A DNA stretch of 36,830 nucleotides from Bordetella petrii (GCF_020991325.1 NZ_JAJMLX010000011.1:1-36830); one strand, 5' to 3'; positions 15,752-23,326 are shown, numbered from the stretch's first letter. Translations and numbers: made by a program. The notes: a model not told the origin generated them from the letters alone.

Positions 15752-15816
15752 TTAACGTCGTGTTATGGAAATTTTCCATAACGGCATACGACAGTTTTTG
15801 CCAAGCTTCCTAGAAT
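15752..15816 (+). promoter_or_regulatory. LysR-type activated promoter of Bug-AtuA-DUF4387 operon
   Basis: The parts are TTAAC-GTCGT-GTTAT (15752-15766), then CGGCATACGACA (15782-15793) whose last six bases (ACGACA) serve as -35, a 17-bp spacer and TAGAAT (15811-15816) as -10. The dyad is centred near -64 from the predicted start, the usual LysR recognition position. GTTATGGAAA-T-TTTCCATAAC (15762-15782) is in addition a perfect 10-bp palindrome. The same architecture recurs at 20193-20256 and 21201-21264. Confidence 0.7.
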
Positions 15817-15840
15817 CCCCTGCAGTCGTAGCAACGGCTG

Positions 15841-15861
15841 CCAGGTGTCTTCGGCACCTGG
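15841..15861 (+). other. Leader hairpin of Bug receptor mRNA
   Basis: CCAGGTG and CACCTGG form a perfect 7-bp stem, extended by a wobble and a CG pair around a TTC loop, eight bases before the AAGGGG ribosome-binding site (15870-15875). It is placed to stabilise the mRNA or influence initiation. Confidence 0.4.
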
Positions 15862-15881
15862 ACACAGACAAGGGGTTGATC

Positions 15882-16868
15882 ATGAAATTCGGCATCACAG
15901 ACTCGCGTCGGTACTTGGCTGCATCAGTCCTGTCCTGCTTGCTGCTACCCGCATCAAGCCTGGCCTCGTCTTTTCCCGATAGGCCAGTAACCATGATCGT
16001 TCCCTACCCGGCCGGCGGTTCGCTGGACACCATAGGCCGGCCGCTGTCGCAACAGTTCGAACAGAGCACGGGGCAAGCGCTGATTCTTGAGAATGTGGGA
16101 GGCGCGGGCGGGTTGATAGGCGCCGGCCGGGTCGTGAAATCCCCAGCCGACGGCAATACCCTGCTGTTGGCCAGCAACGGCCAGGTCACTATCGCCCCCC
16201 TGGTTTACAAAGACATGGCCTACGATCCGAAGACCGACCTGGTGCCTATCGTGCATCTGGTGGATCAAACCGCCGTCCTGTATGCCAGTTCCCAATCGCC
16301 TTACAAGACTTTTGGCGACGTTGTGCAAGCGGTAAAAGCCGGCAAGGGCGCCCTGCAGTTCGCATCCAGCGGCACGGGCAGCATTTCCCACCTGGCGCTC
16401 GAACTGCTGGCCCAGCAGATGCAAACCCAGTTCAGCCATGTCCCCTACCGGGGCGCCGCGCCCGCCCTGCAGGACCTGGCGGGAGGACAGGTGCCCTTGT
16501 TGTTCACGTTTGTCGGCTCGGCAAAACCCATGGTGGCGTCAGGCCGGGTGCGGCCGCTTGCGGTTGCGGCCCAATCACGCCTGCCGTCATTGCCTGATGT
16601 GCCCACGTTCGCGGAATTGGGCTACCCCGAAATGCAGGCCTCTGTCTGGATCGGCCTGATGGCGCCCAAGGACACCCCGCCGGACCGGATAGGCCGCCTT
16701 GCCGAGATCGTCGACCGCATCCTGGCCGAGCCCGGCTTCCAGAAACTGATGGCCGACAACAACATGGAAATCAAGGGCGGCTCTGTCCAGGCCTTCCGGA
16801 ACATGATGGATCAGGATGGAAAGCGCTGGGCCGATCTGGCCCGCAAGGCAAGCCTGGCCTCGAATTAA
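15882..16868 (+). CDS. Bug-family receptor of AtuA/DUF4387 operon
   Basis: The product is 328 residues from the ATG at 15882, six bases after AAGGGG. The signal peptide ends near LAS/SFP (residue 29). Bug motifs are present: VTMIVPYPAGGSLDTIGRPL, ALILENVGGAGGLIGAGRV, KSPADGNTLLLASN and VPYRGAAPALQDLAGGQ. It is a periplasmic carboxylate-binding protein. It is the first gene of an operon with an AtuA-family gene 41 bp downstream and DUF4387, so it presumably captures the compound they process. The membrane partners are not in the window. Confidence 0.9.
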   Translation: MKFGITDSRRYLAASVLSCLLLPASSLASSFPDRPVTMIVPYPAGGSLDTIGRPLSQQFEQSTGQALILENVGGAGGLIGAGRVVKSPADGNTLLLASNGQVTIAPLVYKDMAYDPKTDLVPIVHLVDQTAVLYASSQSPYKTFGDVVQAVKAGKGALQFASSGTGSISHLALELLAQQMQTQFSHVPYRGAAPALQDLAGGQVPLLFTFVGSAKPMVASGRVRPLAVAAQSRLPSLPDVPTFAELGYPEMQASVWIGLMAPKDTPPDRIGRLAEIVDRILAEPGFQKLMADNNMEIKGGSVQAFRNMMDQDGKRWADLARKASLASN

Positions 16869-16909
16869 GTCATCTCCGCCTGTTGGCGTTTATCTCTAGG
16901 AAGGCAAGA

Positions 16910-18271
16910 ATGAAGCAAATCATCGGCGTTGCCCCATCAGGATCGATGGGCAGCGGCTATAACCTGGAATCTTTCAAGCGTGCCATGCAGGCCAGCCCGG
17001 ATTTCATCGGCCAGGATGCCGGGTCAACCGACATGGGGCCCTACTATCATGGCGCCGACAAGCCCTTTCTGCCCTTGTCGGCCTACCGCCGCGATCTGGC
17101 CGTCATGTTGGCGGCCGCCCGGGCAGCAAAAATTCCGCTGCTGATCGGCTCGGCCATCACGAACGGATCCAATGCCACGCTGCAGCAAATGGTCAAGCTG
17201 GTCCATGAAGTCGCCGCCGAGCAGAAGCTGTCGTTCAAGATGGCGGTGATCGGTGCCGAAATCGACAAGGCTTATCTGAAACGCAAGATCGCCGCCGGGC
17301 CTGTCGAACCCCTGGGCCCCGAAAGCATCCTGACTGAGCAGATGGTGGATGCGGCGGGCCCCGTCATGGCACAGATGGGCGTGGAACCCTTCATGAAGGC
17401 ACTGGAAGCCGGCGCGGAAGTGATCATCGCCGGGCGCGCCTGCGACGACGCGGTATTCGCCGCATTTCCGATCCTGCGCGGCTTCGACCCCGGCCTGTCT
17501 TTGCACTGCGGCAAGATCCTGGAATGCGCCGGCCTGTCGGCCGTGCCGTACGACCTGGGCGAGCCCATGATCGGCCGCGTACGCGAAGATCATTTCGAGG
17601 TGGAGCCCGGTAATGCCGCAAGCCGCTGCACCACGGTATCGGTGGCCGGACACTCTTTGTATGAACGCACCGATCCGTTCCTGCAGGCCGGCCCTGGCGG
17701 CATCAATGACCTGACGCACTCCACATTTGAACAAGCGGAGGACCGCATCGTACGCGTGCGAGGCAGCAGTTACATCGCCGACCAGAACTACCGGGTAAAG
17801 CTGGAAGCGGCGGAACAAGTGGGATACCGCAGCATCGTCGTGGTTGGAATACGCGACGCCGTGATGATCCACCACCTGGACGATGTTCTGCAGCATGCCC
17901 GCGAACGCGCGGAAGAACGCTTCGGCATGAGCGCCAACGGCATCAACCTGCTGTTCCGGAACTATGGGAAGAACGGCGTAATGGGAGACCTGGAACCCGA
18001 TACGGGCCACGTGCCCAAGGAGATCGGCCTGGTCATCGACGCCGTGGCCCCCGACCAGGATACCGCGACCGCCGTCGCCATGTTCACGCGGGGCGTGCTG
18101 CAGCATGCGGATTATCCGGGCATATTGACGACCGCGGGCAATATGGCCTACCCGTTCTCGCCCTTCGGCATTCCGGTCGGGCCGGCGTTCCGGTTCTCGA
18201 TATATCACCTGATGCCGGTAGCGGACGGCACCGAGTGCTTCCCCATTCACTACGAAACCATCCGGAATTGA
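16910..18271 (+). CDS. AtuA-family (DUF1446) protein
   Basis: The product is 453 residues from the ATG at 16910, preceded by AGGAAGG. It matches the acyclic-terpene-utilisation AtuA family: GSMGSGYNLESFKRAM, the QDAGSTDMGPYYHGA segment, LLIGSAITNGSNATLQQM, AGRACDDAVFAAFPILRGFD, HCGKILECAG and the C-terminal AGNMAYPFSPFGIPVGPAFRFSIYHL. The biochemical activity of this family is not established; members occur in citronellol degradation clusters and in many unrelated carboxylate operons. It is cytoplasmic. DUF4387 follows five bases after the stop, a pairing that is sometimes fused into one protein, which suggests the two form a complex. Confidence 0.88.
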   Translation: MKQIIGVAPSGSMGSGYNLESFKRAMQASPDFIGQDAGSTDMGPYYHGADKPFLPLSAYRRDLAVMLAAARAAKIPLLIGSAITNGSNATLQQMVKLVHEVAAEQKLSFKMAVIGAEIDKAYLKRKIAAGPVEPLGPESILTEQMVDAAGPVMAQMGVEPFMKALEAGAEVIIAGRACDDAVFAAFPILRGFDPGLSLHCGKILECAGLSAVPYDLGEPMIGRVREDHFEVEPGNAASRCTTVSVAGHSLYERTDPFLQAGPGGINDLTHSTFEQAEDRIVRVRGSSYIADQNYRVKLEAAEQVGYRSIVVVGIRDAVMIHHLDDVLQHARERAEERFGMSANGINLLFRNYGKNGVMGDLEPDTGHVPKEIGLVIDAVAPDQDTATAVAMFTRGVLQHADYPGILTTAGNMAYPFSPFGIPVGPAFRFSIYHLMPVADGTECFPIHYETIRN

Positions 18272-18276
18272 CGCAC

Positions 18277-18603
18277 ATGGCCAATCAGACCAGACCCATG
18301 ACGGACTACGCGAAAGTGGTACGCAGCAAGAACTCAGGCCCATTCGACCTGACCTTCGACATTATGTTCGACCGGGACGAGCCCTATCTGCACGTAAAGC
18401 GCAGTGGTGTCGTCAACGTGGAAAATGTCGCCAGGGCATTCTCGATCGCGCAGCAAGATGTGCTGGTCTGCACACCTTTCGATGCGGCCCGGGCATTCAA
18501 GATAACCATCAAACGTCCGGTCAGTTCCGGCGACCTGGCCGACCGCGATGTGTACGGCTGCCAGCAGCATGTGCCACTGGCGCGCCTCCGGGTTCCAGCC
18601 TGA
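18277..18603 (+). CDS. DUF4387 protein
   Basis: The product is 108 residues; typical family members are about 105-115. Characteristic sequence: YAKVVRSKNSGPFDLTFDIM, FDRDEPYLHVKRSGVV, FDAARAFKITIKRPVSSGDL and DVYGCQQHVPL. Function is unknown, but the domain nearly always accompanies AtuA-family proteins, and here it lies five bases after the AtuA-family stop. An in-frame ATG at codon 8 is an alternative start. A terminator-like hairpin lies 8 bp downstream. Confidence 0.85.
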   Translation: MANQTRPMTDYAKVVRSKNSGPFDLTFDIMFDRDEPYLHVKRSGVVNVENVARAFSIAQQDVLVCTPFDAARAFKITIKRPVSSGDLADRDVYGCQQHVPLARLRVPA

Positions 18604-18610
18604 CCCTCGT

Positions 18611-18648
18611 GTCAGCGCTGGCCGTCGTTGGCGCTGACTTCTTCTTTC
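18611..18648 (+). terminator. Terminator of the Bug-AtuA-DUF4387 operon
   Basis: GTCAGCGC and GCGCTGAC form a perfect 8-bp stem around a 12-base loop, followed by TTCTTCTTTC. It starts 8 bp after the DUF4387 stop and overlaps the end of the convergent DUF1185 gene. Confidence 0.55.
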
Positions 18649-19187
18649 AGCAGGCCGCCCAGGCGCGAATGCACGCGCCCGCCGGTGGCCATGCCCAGCG
18701 CAAACATCACTTCGTCGGCGCGCGGCGCATCCACGGCGCCGACCTCGATGGAATTGAAATGGCTGCGCACGTACGACGCGTGAATGTAGTGCAGAGGCAT
18801 GATCAGGCGAAAACCCGCCGCCGCAGTGACCTGCGAGGCCGGCACCATGGCCTTGGGGTTGCCCAGCACTTCACGCATGGCCCAGCCGCCGGCCTCGTGC
18901 CACACGGCGCCATGCTCGGCTTCTCCGTCCAGGCCCACGATGGCCGCCTTGCCGTAGGCCTCGACCTTGTCCTTGCCCAACGCCTGGGCCAGCTGTGATG
19001 CCAGGTCGAACCCCACGTCGCGCAGCGCCTTCATGAAAGGGACCAGGTCGGGCTCGTAACGGCCAGCGTAAGGGTTCTTCACCACCGCATAGGCAACGGC
19101 GCTGAGCAGCGGCGTACCGGCCGCCGGCCCGCCGTCGCTGTACAGCGTTTCGATGGTGAGTGCTTTCTTGCGTATCTGGATATCCAT
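18612..19187 (-). CDS. DUF1185 (amino acid synthesis family) protein
   Basis: The product is 191 residues. It matches the PF06684 family, for which structures from Bordetella bronchiseptica and Silicibacter show a chorismate-mutase-like fold. Seen here: RKKALTIETLYSDGG at the N-terminus, AVAYAVVKNPYAGRYEPDLV, YGKAAIVGLDGEAEHGAVWH (a likely active-site segment), MPLHYIHASYVRSHFNSIEV and ADEVMFALGMATGGRVHSRLGGL. Enzymatic function is unproven. It is the second gene of a minus operon, 42 bp after the hydroxyisobutyrate-dehydrogenase-like gene, and converges on the AtuA/DUF4387 operon. Shared promoter elements suggest all these genes serve one pathway. Confidence 0.88.
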   Translation of the reverse strand: MDIQIRKKALTIETLYSDGGPAAGTPLLSAVAYAVVKNPYAGRYEPDLVPFMKALRDVGFDLASQLAQALGKDKVEAYGKAAIVGLDGEAEHGAVWHEAGGWAMREVLGNPKAMVPASQVTAAAGFRLIMPLHYIHASYVRSHFNSIEVGAVDAPRADEVMFALGMATGGRVHSRLGGLLKEEVSANDGQR

Positions 19188-19229
19188 GCGAAGGTCCTTG
19201 TAGGTAATGGCGGAAACCGGCGCGGGCGC

Positions 19230-20132
19230 TTACAGCGCGGCGCCCAGGCGGGCGGCCAGGTAGCGGTAGATTTCGGTGTTGTCGGCGTCGACGGGCAACT
19301 GCGTGCAGGCGTGCTGCCACAGTTCCTGGCACAGCGCCAGTTGCGGCGGATTGAAGCCGGCCTGTTCTCGCAGGCCCGCGGCAATGCCCAGGTCTTTGGC
19401 CATGAGATGCAGGCCGAATCCAGCCTTGAAATCCCCGCCGTTCAGCATGTGCTGCCTGGCCTTGGTTTCGGTGGCGACATTGCGGCCGCTGGAAACATTC
19501 ATCACGTCGATAAGCACGCCCAGGTCCAGGTCCATGCTTTTACCCAGCAGCAAGGCTTCGCTCATGGCCAGCAGGCCGGCCGCATACACGTAGTTGTTAA
19601 GCGCCTTCATGCCGTGGGCGGATCCCACCGCCCCGGTCTTGATCAGTTTGGCGCCCATCGCCAGGAACAGCGGCCGCATGCGCTCGATGACTGCGTCTTC
19701 GCCCCCCGCCATGATGGCCAGAGTGCCGTCGCGCGCCTTGGGCACACTGCCGGACACCGGCGCATCCACCAGATTGATGCCCGTTTCGCCCAGTTCGCGC
19801 GCCAGCTGGCGGGTATCCATGGGCGAGCTGCTGCTCATGTCGATGACGGTGGCGCCTGCGGCAAGCCGTCGGCCCAGGGGTGTGCCGCCCTGCTCGCCTA
19901 ACAGGCATGCGCGCACGGCGGCTCCGTTGGGCAGCATGGTGATCAGCACATCCAGGCCCGCCAGCGCGTCCTGCCCTGGCGCCAGTCCGGCTGCCTGCCC
20001 GTTTTCGCGCAACTGGGCCATCCGGGCGGCCGACTTGTCATAACCCAGCACTTCTGCGCCGGGCAATTTGCGGGACAGGTTCTGGAACATGGGAAACCCC
20101 ATTTGCCCCAGACCGATAAAACCTATGCGCAT
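19230..20132 (-). CDS. 3-hydroxyisobutyrate dehydrogenase-family NAD(P)-dependent oxidoreductase
   Basis: The product is 300 residues from the ATG at 20132, preceded by GGGGGAAA. The N-terminal Rossmann motif is MRIGFIGLGQMGFPM. The substrate-binding motif DAPVSGSVPKARDGTLAIM spans about 123-141, and the catalytic lysine is Lys176 in GMKALNNYVYAA. These define the beta-hydroxyacid dehydrogenase superfamily (3-hydroxyisobutyrate, tartronate semialdehyde and related substrates). Specificity cannot be told from sequence. A LysR-type promoter like those of the two Bug genes lies upstream, and the DUF1185 gene follows. It is divergent from the second OccR-type LysR gene. Confidence 0.9.
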   Translation of the reverse strand: MRIGFIGLGQMGFPMFQNLSRKLPGAEVLGYDKSAARMAQLRENGQAAGLAPGQDALAGLDVLITMLPNGAAVRACLLGEQGGTPLGRRLAAGATVIDMSSSSPMDTRQLARELGETGINLVDAPVSGSVPKARDGTLAIMAGGEDAVIERMRPLFLAMGAKLIKTGAVGSAHGMKALNNYVYAAGLLAMSEALLLGKSMDLDLGVLIDVMNVSSGRNVATETKARQHMLNGGDFKAGFGLHLMAKDLGIAAGLREQAGFNPPQLALCQELWQHACTQLPVDADNTEIYRYLAARLGAAL

Positions 20133-20192
20133 AGCAATTTCCCCCGGTGCATCTGGCCCCGGCATGCCGGCCCGCGACATACGGGCCGTGCC

Positions 20193-20256
20193 AGTCTAAG
20201 CCAGGGCACGGGCCCGCACGTATGCCATGTTGTCCTGGGCTATAACCGAACGTTAT
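20193..20256 (-). promoter_or_regulatory. LysR-type activated promoter of dehydrogenase-DUF1185 operon
   Basis: Read on the minus strand: ATAAC-GTTCG-GTTAT (20256-20242), TGGCATACGTGC (20227-20216), a 17-bp spacer and TAGACT (20198-20193). The dyad ATAA-N7-TTAT is centred near -63 from the predicted start and resembles the OccR/NocR recognition site as I recall it. It lies between this operon and the LysR gene at 20295, so it can also serve autoregulation. Positions match those of the two Bug promoters. Confidence 0.7.
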
Positions 20257-20294
20257 TCTCGAGAGACAGATATATATGACTAGGGAGCACAAGG

Positions 20295-21179
20295 GTGAAA
20301 TTCAAGTTGAGACAGATGGAAGTTTTCCGGGCGGTCATGATTGCCGGCTCGGTCAGCGGCGCGGCGCGCATGTTGTTCGTGTCGCAACCCGCGGTCAGCA
20401 AATTGCTGTCCCATACCGAGACCACGCTGGGGCTGAAGCTGTTTCATCGCACGGGCGGCAAGCTGGTGCCCACCGCCGAGGCTGTACGCCTGTTCGAGGA
20501 AGTGAACCAGGTCTATGACGCGGCAGAGCGCGTGGACCAGTTCGTCGACAACCTGACCCGCAGCCCTTCGGGAACCATCAATCTGTGCAGCAGCCCCAGC
20601 CTGGGCCTGAGCCTGCTGCCCCGCCTGATCCGCGATTTCCTGGAAAGGTACCCGGACACCAAGATCCACTTCCACACCACTCTGATCCAGGACATTCCCC
20701 AGGAACTGCTGAGCGGCAAGTCCGACCTGGCGATTACCGTATTGCCGGTAGAGAACCCCAACCTGCAAATAGAGCCGCTGATCCGCGGCCGCATGGTGTG
20801 CGCCATTCCGCGGCGCCATCCCCTGGCGCGCCAGAACCGCGTGTCACTGCGCGACCTGGTCGATGAACGCCTGATTCTTTATTCGCGCACCATTCCGTTC
20901 GGGCGCCTGATGCTGTCGGCCTTCGAGCGCCATGGCTGCGACGTGGCGCCGATCGTGGATGTACCGCGCGCGGAATTGGCCTGCTCGCTGGTGCGGCAGG
21001 ACGTGGGCATCGCCATTGTCGACCAGTTCTCGGTGGCCGACGACCTGTGGCAGGGCATCGTCGTGCGGCCATTGGTGGAAGAAATTCCCATTGCGGTCAG
21101 CCTGGTGCGTTCGCGATTCGGCCTGCTGTCGCCGGAAGCCGAGCTCTTCCTGTCCGCCCTGCGCCGGGCCTTCGCCTGA
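20295..21179 (+). CDS. OccR/NocR-type LysR regulator, copy 2
   Basis: The product is 294 residues, starting with GTG at 20295, seven bases after AGGGAG. The helix-turn-helix reads KLRQMEVFRAVMIAGSVSGA, then ARMLFVSQPAVSKLLSHTET, closely similar to the regulator at 14772 and of the OccR/NocR branch. The effector domain has LCSSPSLGLSLLPRLIRDF and VRQDVGIAIVDQF. It is divergent from the dehydrogenase-DUF1185 operon and directly upstream of a Bug receptor, both of which carry the shared LysR-type promoter. It is the best candidate for their regulator. Confidence 0.9.
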   Translation: MKFKLRQMEVFRAVMIAGSVSGAARMLFVSQPAVSKLLSHTETTLGLKLFHRTGGKLVPTAEAVRLFEEVNQVYDAAERVDQFVDNLTRSPSGTINLCSSPSLGLSLLPRLIRDFLERYPDTKIHFHTTLIQDIPQELLSGKSDLAITVLPVENPNLQIEPLIRGRMVCAIPRRHPLARQNRVSLRDLVDERLILYSRTIPFGRLMLSAFERHGCDVAPIVDVPRAELACSLVRQDVGIAIVDQFSVADDLWQGIVVRPLVEEIPIAVSLVRSRFGLLSPEAELFLSALRRAFA

Positions 21180-21200
21180 ACACCCACCCCCTCGGCCTGT

Positions 21201-21264
21201 ATTACCAATGGTTATGCCGAAGCTCAAACCGGCATACGACAAGCCTGGCTGGCGCTACTAGCAT
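21201..21264 (+). promoter_or_regulatory. LysR-type activated promoter of third Bug receptor
   Basis: ATTAC-CAATG-GTTAT (21201-21215), CGGCATACGACA (21230-21241, identical over 12 bases to 15782-15793), a 17-bp spacer and TAGCAT (21259-21264). TATGCCG/CGGCATA (21213-21236) also forms a 7-bp dyad. The dyad centre is near -63. It shows that this Bug gene has its own regulated promoter although it lies downstream of the LysR gene. Confidence 0.7.
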
Positions 21265-21299
21265 GGCCATACACATACCAATATATAAGGAGACAAACC

Positions 21300-22280
21300 A
21301 TGGACACGACACGACGGCGCCTGCTGCAGGGCATGGCCGCCAGCGCGGCCATGCTGGCTTGGGCTGGGCCCGGCCGCGCGGCAAATGGCGGTTTTCCCAA
21401 CAAGCCCATCCGCCTGTACGTACCTTTCGGCCCGGGCAGCGGATCCGATGTTTATGCCCGCTATTTCGGCGAGCAGCTTACCGCCCGCCTGGGCCAGGCG
21501 GTGGTGGTGGAAAACAAGCCGGGCGCGGGCGGCGCCATCGCGGTGCGGGCCACGACGGGCTCGCCGGCCGACGGCTACACCATCCTGCTGGGCAGCAATT
21601 CGCCCATGGCGGTGAACCTGTCCACCTATCAATCGCTGCCCTACGACCCGGTGCAGGATGTACAGCCCATTTGCGGCCTGACGCGGTCCATGGCCGTGCT
21701 GATCGTGCCGGCGGATTCTCCCCTGCAGACGCTGGACGACCTGGTCAGGCGCGGTCGGCAATCGCCCCCGCTGAACATGGGAACGTATTCGGCGGGCTAC
21801 CAGCTGGCGGCCGCGCCGTTCTTGAAACAGGCCAGCTTCAATTGGCAGAACGTGAACTACAAGGGCTTGTCGCAAACCACCAGCGACGTGATCGGCGGCC
21901 AGATCGACATTGCGGTGGTGGATACACCCACGACGGTGCGCATCATCCAGTCGGGCAAGATCCGCGCCCTGGCGGTGACGGGGACTGAACGGCATCCGGA
22001 ATTGCCGGACGTGCCCACCCTGCGCGAAAAAGGATACGAGAGCGCCGTGCATTACAGCTGGACCTCGCTGTGGGTGAAAGCCGGCACGCCGGACCACGTG
22101 GTTGAAAGACTGTCGGGCAATATGCTGGACATTCTGAACGCGCCGCAATCCCGGCAATACGTGGAAAGCCAGGCGGGAGAAATCATGCCGCTCGGCCCCC
22201 GCCAGATGCGCGATTTCCAGAAATCGGAGATCGCCCGCTTCAGCGCGGCGGTGAAATCGCTGAACTTCAAGCGCGTATAG
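21300..22280 (+). CDS. Bug-family receptor with twin-arginine-like signal
   Basis: The product is 326 residues; AAGGAGA lies just upstream of the ATG. The signal peptide begins MDTTRRRLLQGMAAS and ends near GRA/ANG (residue 27); TRRRLLQ fits a Tat (twin-arginine) motif, unlike the Sec-type leaders of the other two Bug proteins here. Bug motifs: IRLYVPFGPGSGSDVYAR, VVVENKPGAGGAIAVRA, GSPADGYTILLGSN and NYKGLSQTTSDVIGGQ. It is a periplasmic carboxylate receptor, probably for a compound of the same pathway as the neighbouring dehydrogenase and AtuA operons, since it shares their promoter type. A terminator follows. Confidence 0.9.
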   Translation: MDTTRRRLLQGMAASAAMLAWAGPGRAANGGFPNKPIRLYVPFGPGSGSDVYARYFGEQLTARLGQAVVVENKPGAGGAIAVRATTGSPADGYTILLGSNSPMAVNLSTYQSLPYDPVQDVQPICGLTRSMAVLIVPADSPLQTLDDLVRRGRQSPPLNMGTYSAGYQLAAAPFLKQASFNWQNVNYKGLSQTTSDVIGGQIDIAVVDTPTTVRIIQSGKIRALAVTGTERHPELPDVPTLREKGYESAVHYSWTSLWVKAGTPDHVVERLSGNMLDILNAPQSRQYVESQAGEIMPLGPRQMRDFQKSEIARFSAAVKSLNFKRV

Positions 22281-22281
22281 G

Positions 22282-22330
22282 GCCGCCCCAACCTGCCCGC
22301 TGCAGATTCCGGCCCCGGGGCGGCAGTTTT
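22282..22330 (+). terminator. Intrinsic terminator after third Bug gene
   Basis: GCCGCCCC (22282-22289) and GGGGCGGC (22317-22324) pair perfectly over 8 bp and are followed by AGTTTTG. The 27-base loop is long. It ends immediately before the mutarotase gene. Confidence 0.6.
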
Positions 22331-22336
22331 GTCATA

Positions 22337-23257
22337 ATGGCAAGCATCATGACGACTGGCACCCTCATCGAACCGGCGCGCATCGGCCAGTTGCCGGGCT
22401 GGCGCGTACGCACCCCGCACGGCAGCGCCCTGGTGGCGCAGCAAGGCGCGCAATTGCTCAGCTATACACCGGCAGGCGGGCGGCCGCTGGTCTGGCTATC
22501 GGAACAGGCCCACCTGCGGCCCGGGGCCCCGGTGCGCGGCGGCGTGCCCGTATGCTGGCCGTGGTTCGCCGTGTACGGGCGCAACCCCCAGGCGGTGCGC
22601 GACAGCGTGACGGCGCCGGCCGACGCCCCTTCGCATGGCTGGGTCCGCCAGGCCGACTGGCAACTGGCCGCACAGCGCAGCGCAGGCGACACGGCGGAAC
22701 TGGAGTTCAACTTTGCCGCCGGCCCCGGCTTTGCCCCGGGCTGGAGCCACCAGGCCCTGCTGACATTGCAAATGCGCTTCGGCCGCGACCTGGTCCTGGC
22801 GCTGTCCGTACGCAATCTGGGCGAACGGCCGTTCACCACGGCCCTGGCCCTGCATACTTATCTGGCGGTGTCGGACAGCCAGCGCGTGGAGATCCTGGGG
22901 CTGGAAGGACGCGACTACCTGGATATGGCGCAGCAATGGTCGCGCCATGGCCAGCGCGGCCCGATTACATTCCAGGGGGAAACCGACCGCCTGTATCTGG
23001 ATACCTCGGCACCGGTAACCTTGCACGACCACGGCTGGCGGCGCGAAGTGCGCTTGCGCGCGACGGGCTCGCGCTCGACAGTGGTATGGAATCCCGGTAC
23101 GGTCAAGGCGCAGCGCCTGGACGATATGGCGGACGAGGCCTGGCGGCACATGGCCTGCGTGGAAACGGCGCGCGTGCTGGACGATGCCATGACGGTCGCC
23201 CCGGGCGCCACGGAAACGATGGCGCTGTCGATCAGCCTGCGATCGACAGCGTCCTGA
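22337..23257 (+). CDS. D-hexose-6-phosphate mutarotase (YeaD-like aldose 1-epimerase)
   Basis: The product is 306 residues (or 302 from an ATG at 22349). It has the YeaD/apospory-type signature: RGGVPVCWPWFAVYG, the HGWVRQADW segment with the first catalytic histidine, TTALALHTYLAVSD with a second histidine, STVVWNPG, and the C-terminal HMACVETARV containing the catalytic glutamate. It interconverts alpha and beta anomers of glucose 6-phosphate and related sugars in the cytoplasm. No strong Shine-Dalgarno is visible at either start. Probably a monocistronic housekeeping gene. Confidence 0.88.
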   Translation: MASIMTTGTLIEPARIGQLPGWRVRTPHGSALVAQQGAQLLSYTPAGGRPLVWLSEQAHLRPGAPVRGGVPVCWPWFAVYGRNPQAVRDSVTAPADAPSHGWVRQADWQLAAQRSAGDTAELEFNFAAGPGFAPGWSHQALLTLQMRFGRDLVLALSVRNLGERPFTTALALHTYLAVSDSQRVEILGLEGRDYLDMAQQWSRHGQRGPITFQGETDRLYLDTSAPVTLHDHGWRREVRLRATGSRSTVVWNPGTVKAQRLDDMADEAWRHMACVETARVLDDAMTVAPGATETMALSISLRSTAS

Positions 23258-23280
23258 TACAGCGGGAAATGTCAGCCCAA

Positions 23281-23310
23281 GCCCTGCAAGCTCCCGCTTG
23301 TTGTCAGGGC
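23281..23310. terminator. Compound hairpin after mutarotase gene
   Basis: GCCCTG-CAAGC-TCCC-GCTTG-TTGT-CAGGGC forms two stacked perfect stems (6 and 5 bp) separated by a 4-base bulge. It starts 24 bp past the mutarotase stop and lies 17 bp past the end of the candidate peptide gene on the other strand, so it may act in both directions. Neither side has a T-run. Confidence 0.4.
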
Positions 23311-23326
23311 ATACAGGCGAAACGCA

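Noticed and set aside
15782-15803. GGCATACG block as part of a sigma54 promoter
   Set aside because: The GG-N10-GC spacing required for -24/-12 elements is not met, while a sigma70 -10 (TAGAAT, TAGCAT, TAGACT) is correctly placed in all three copies.
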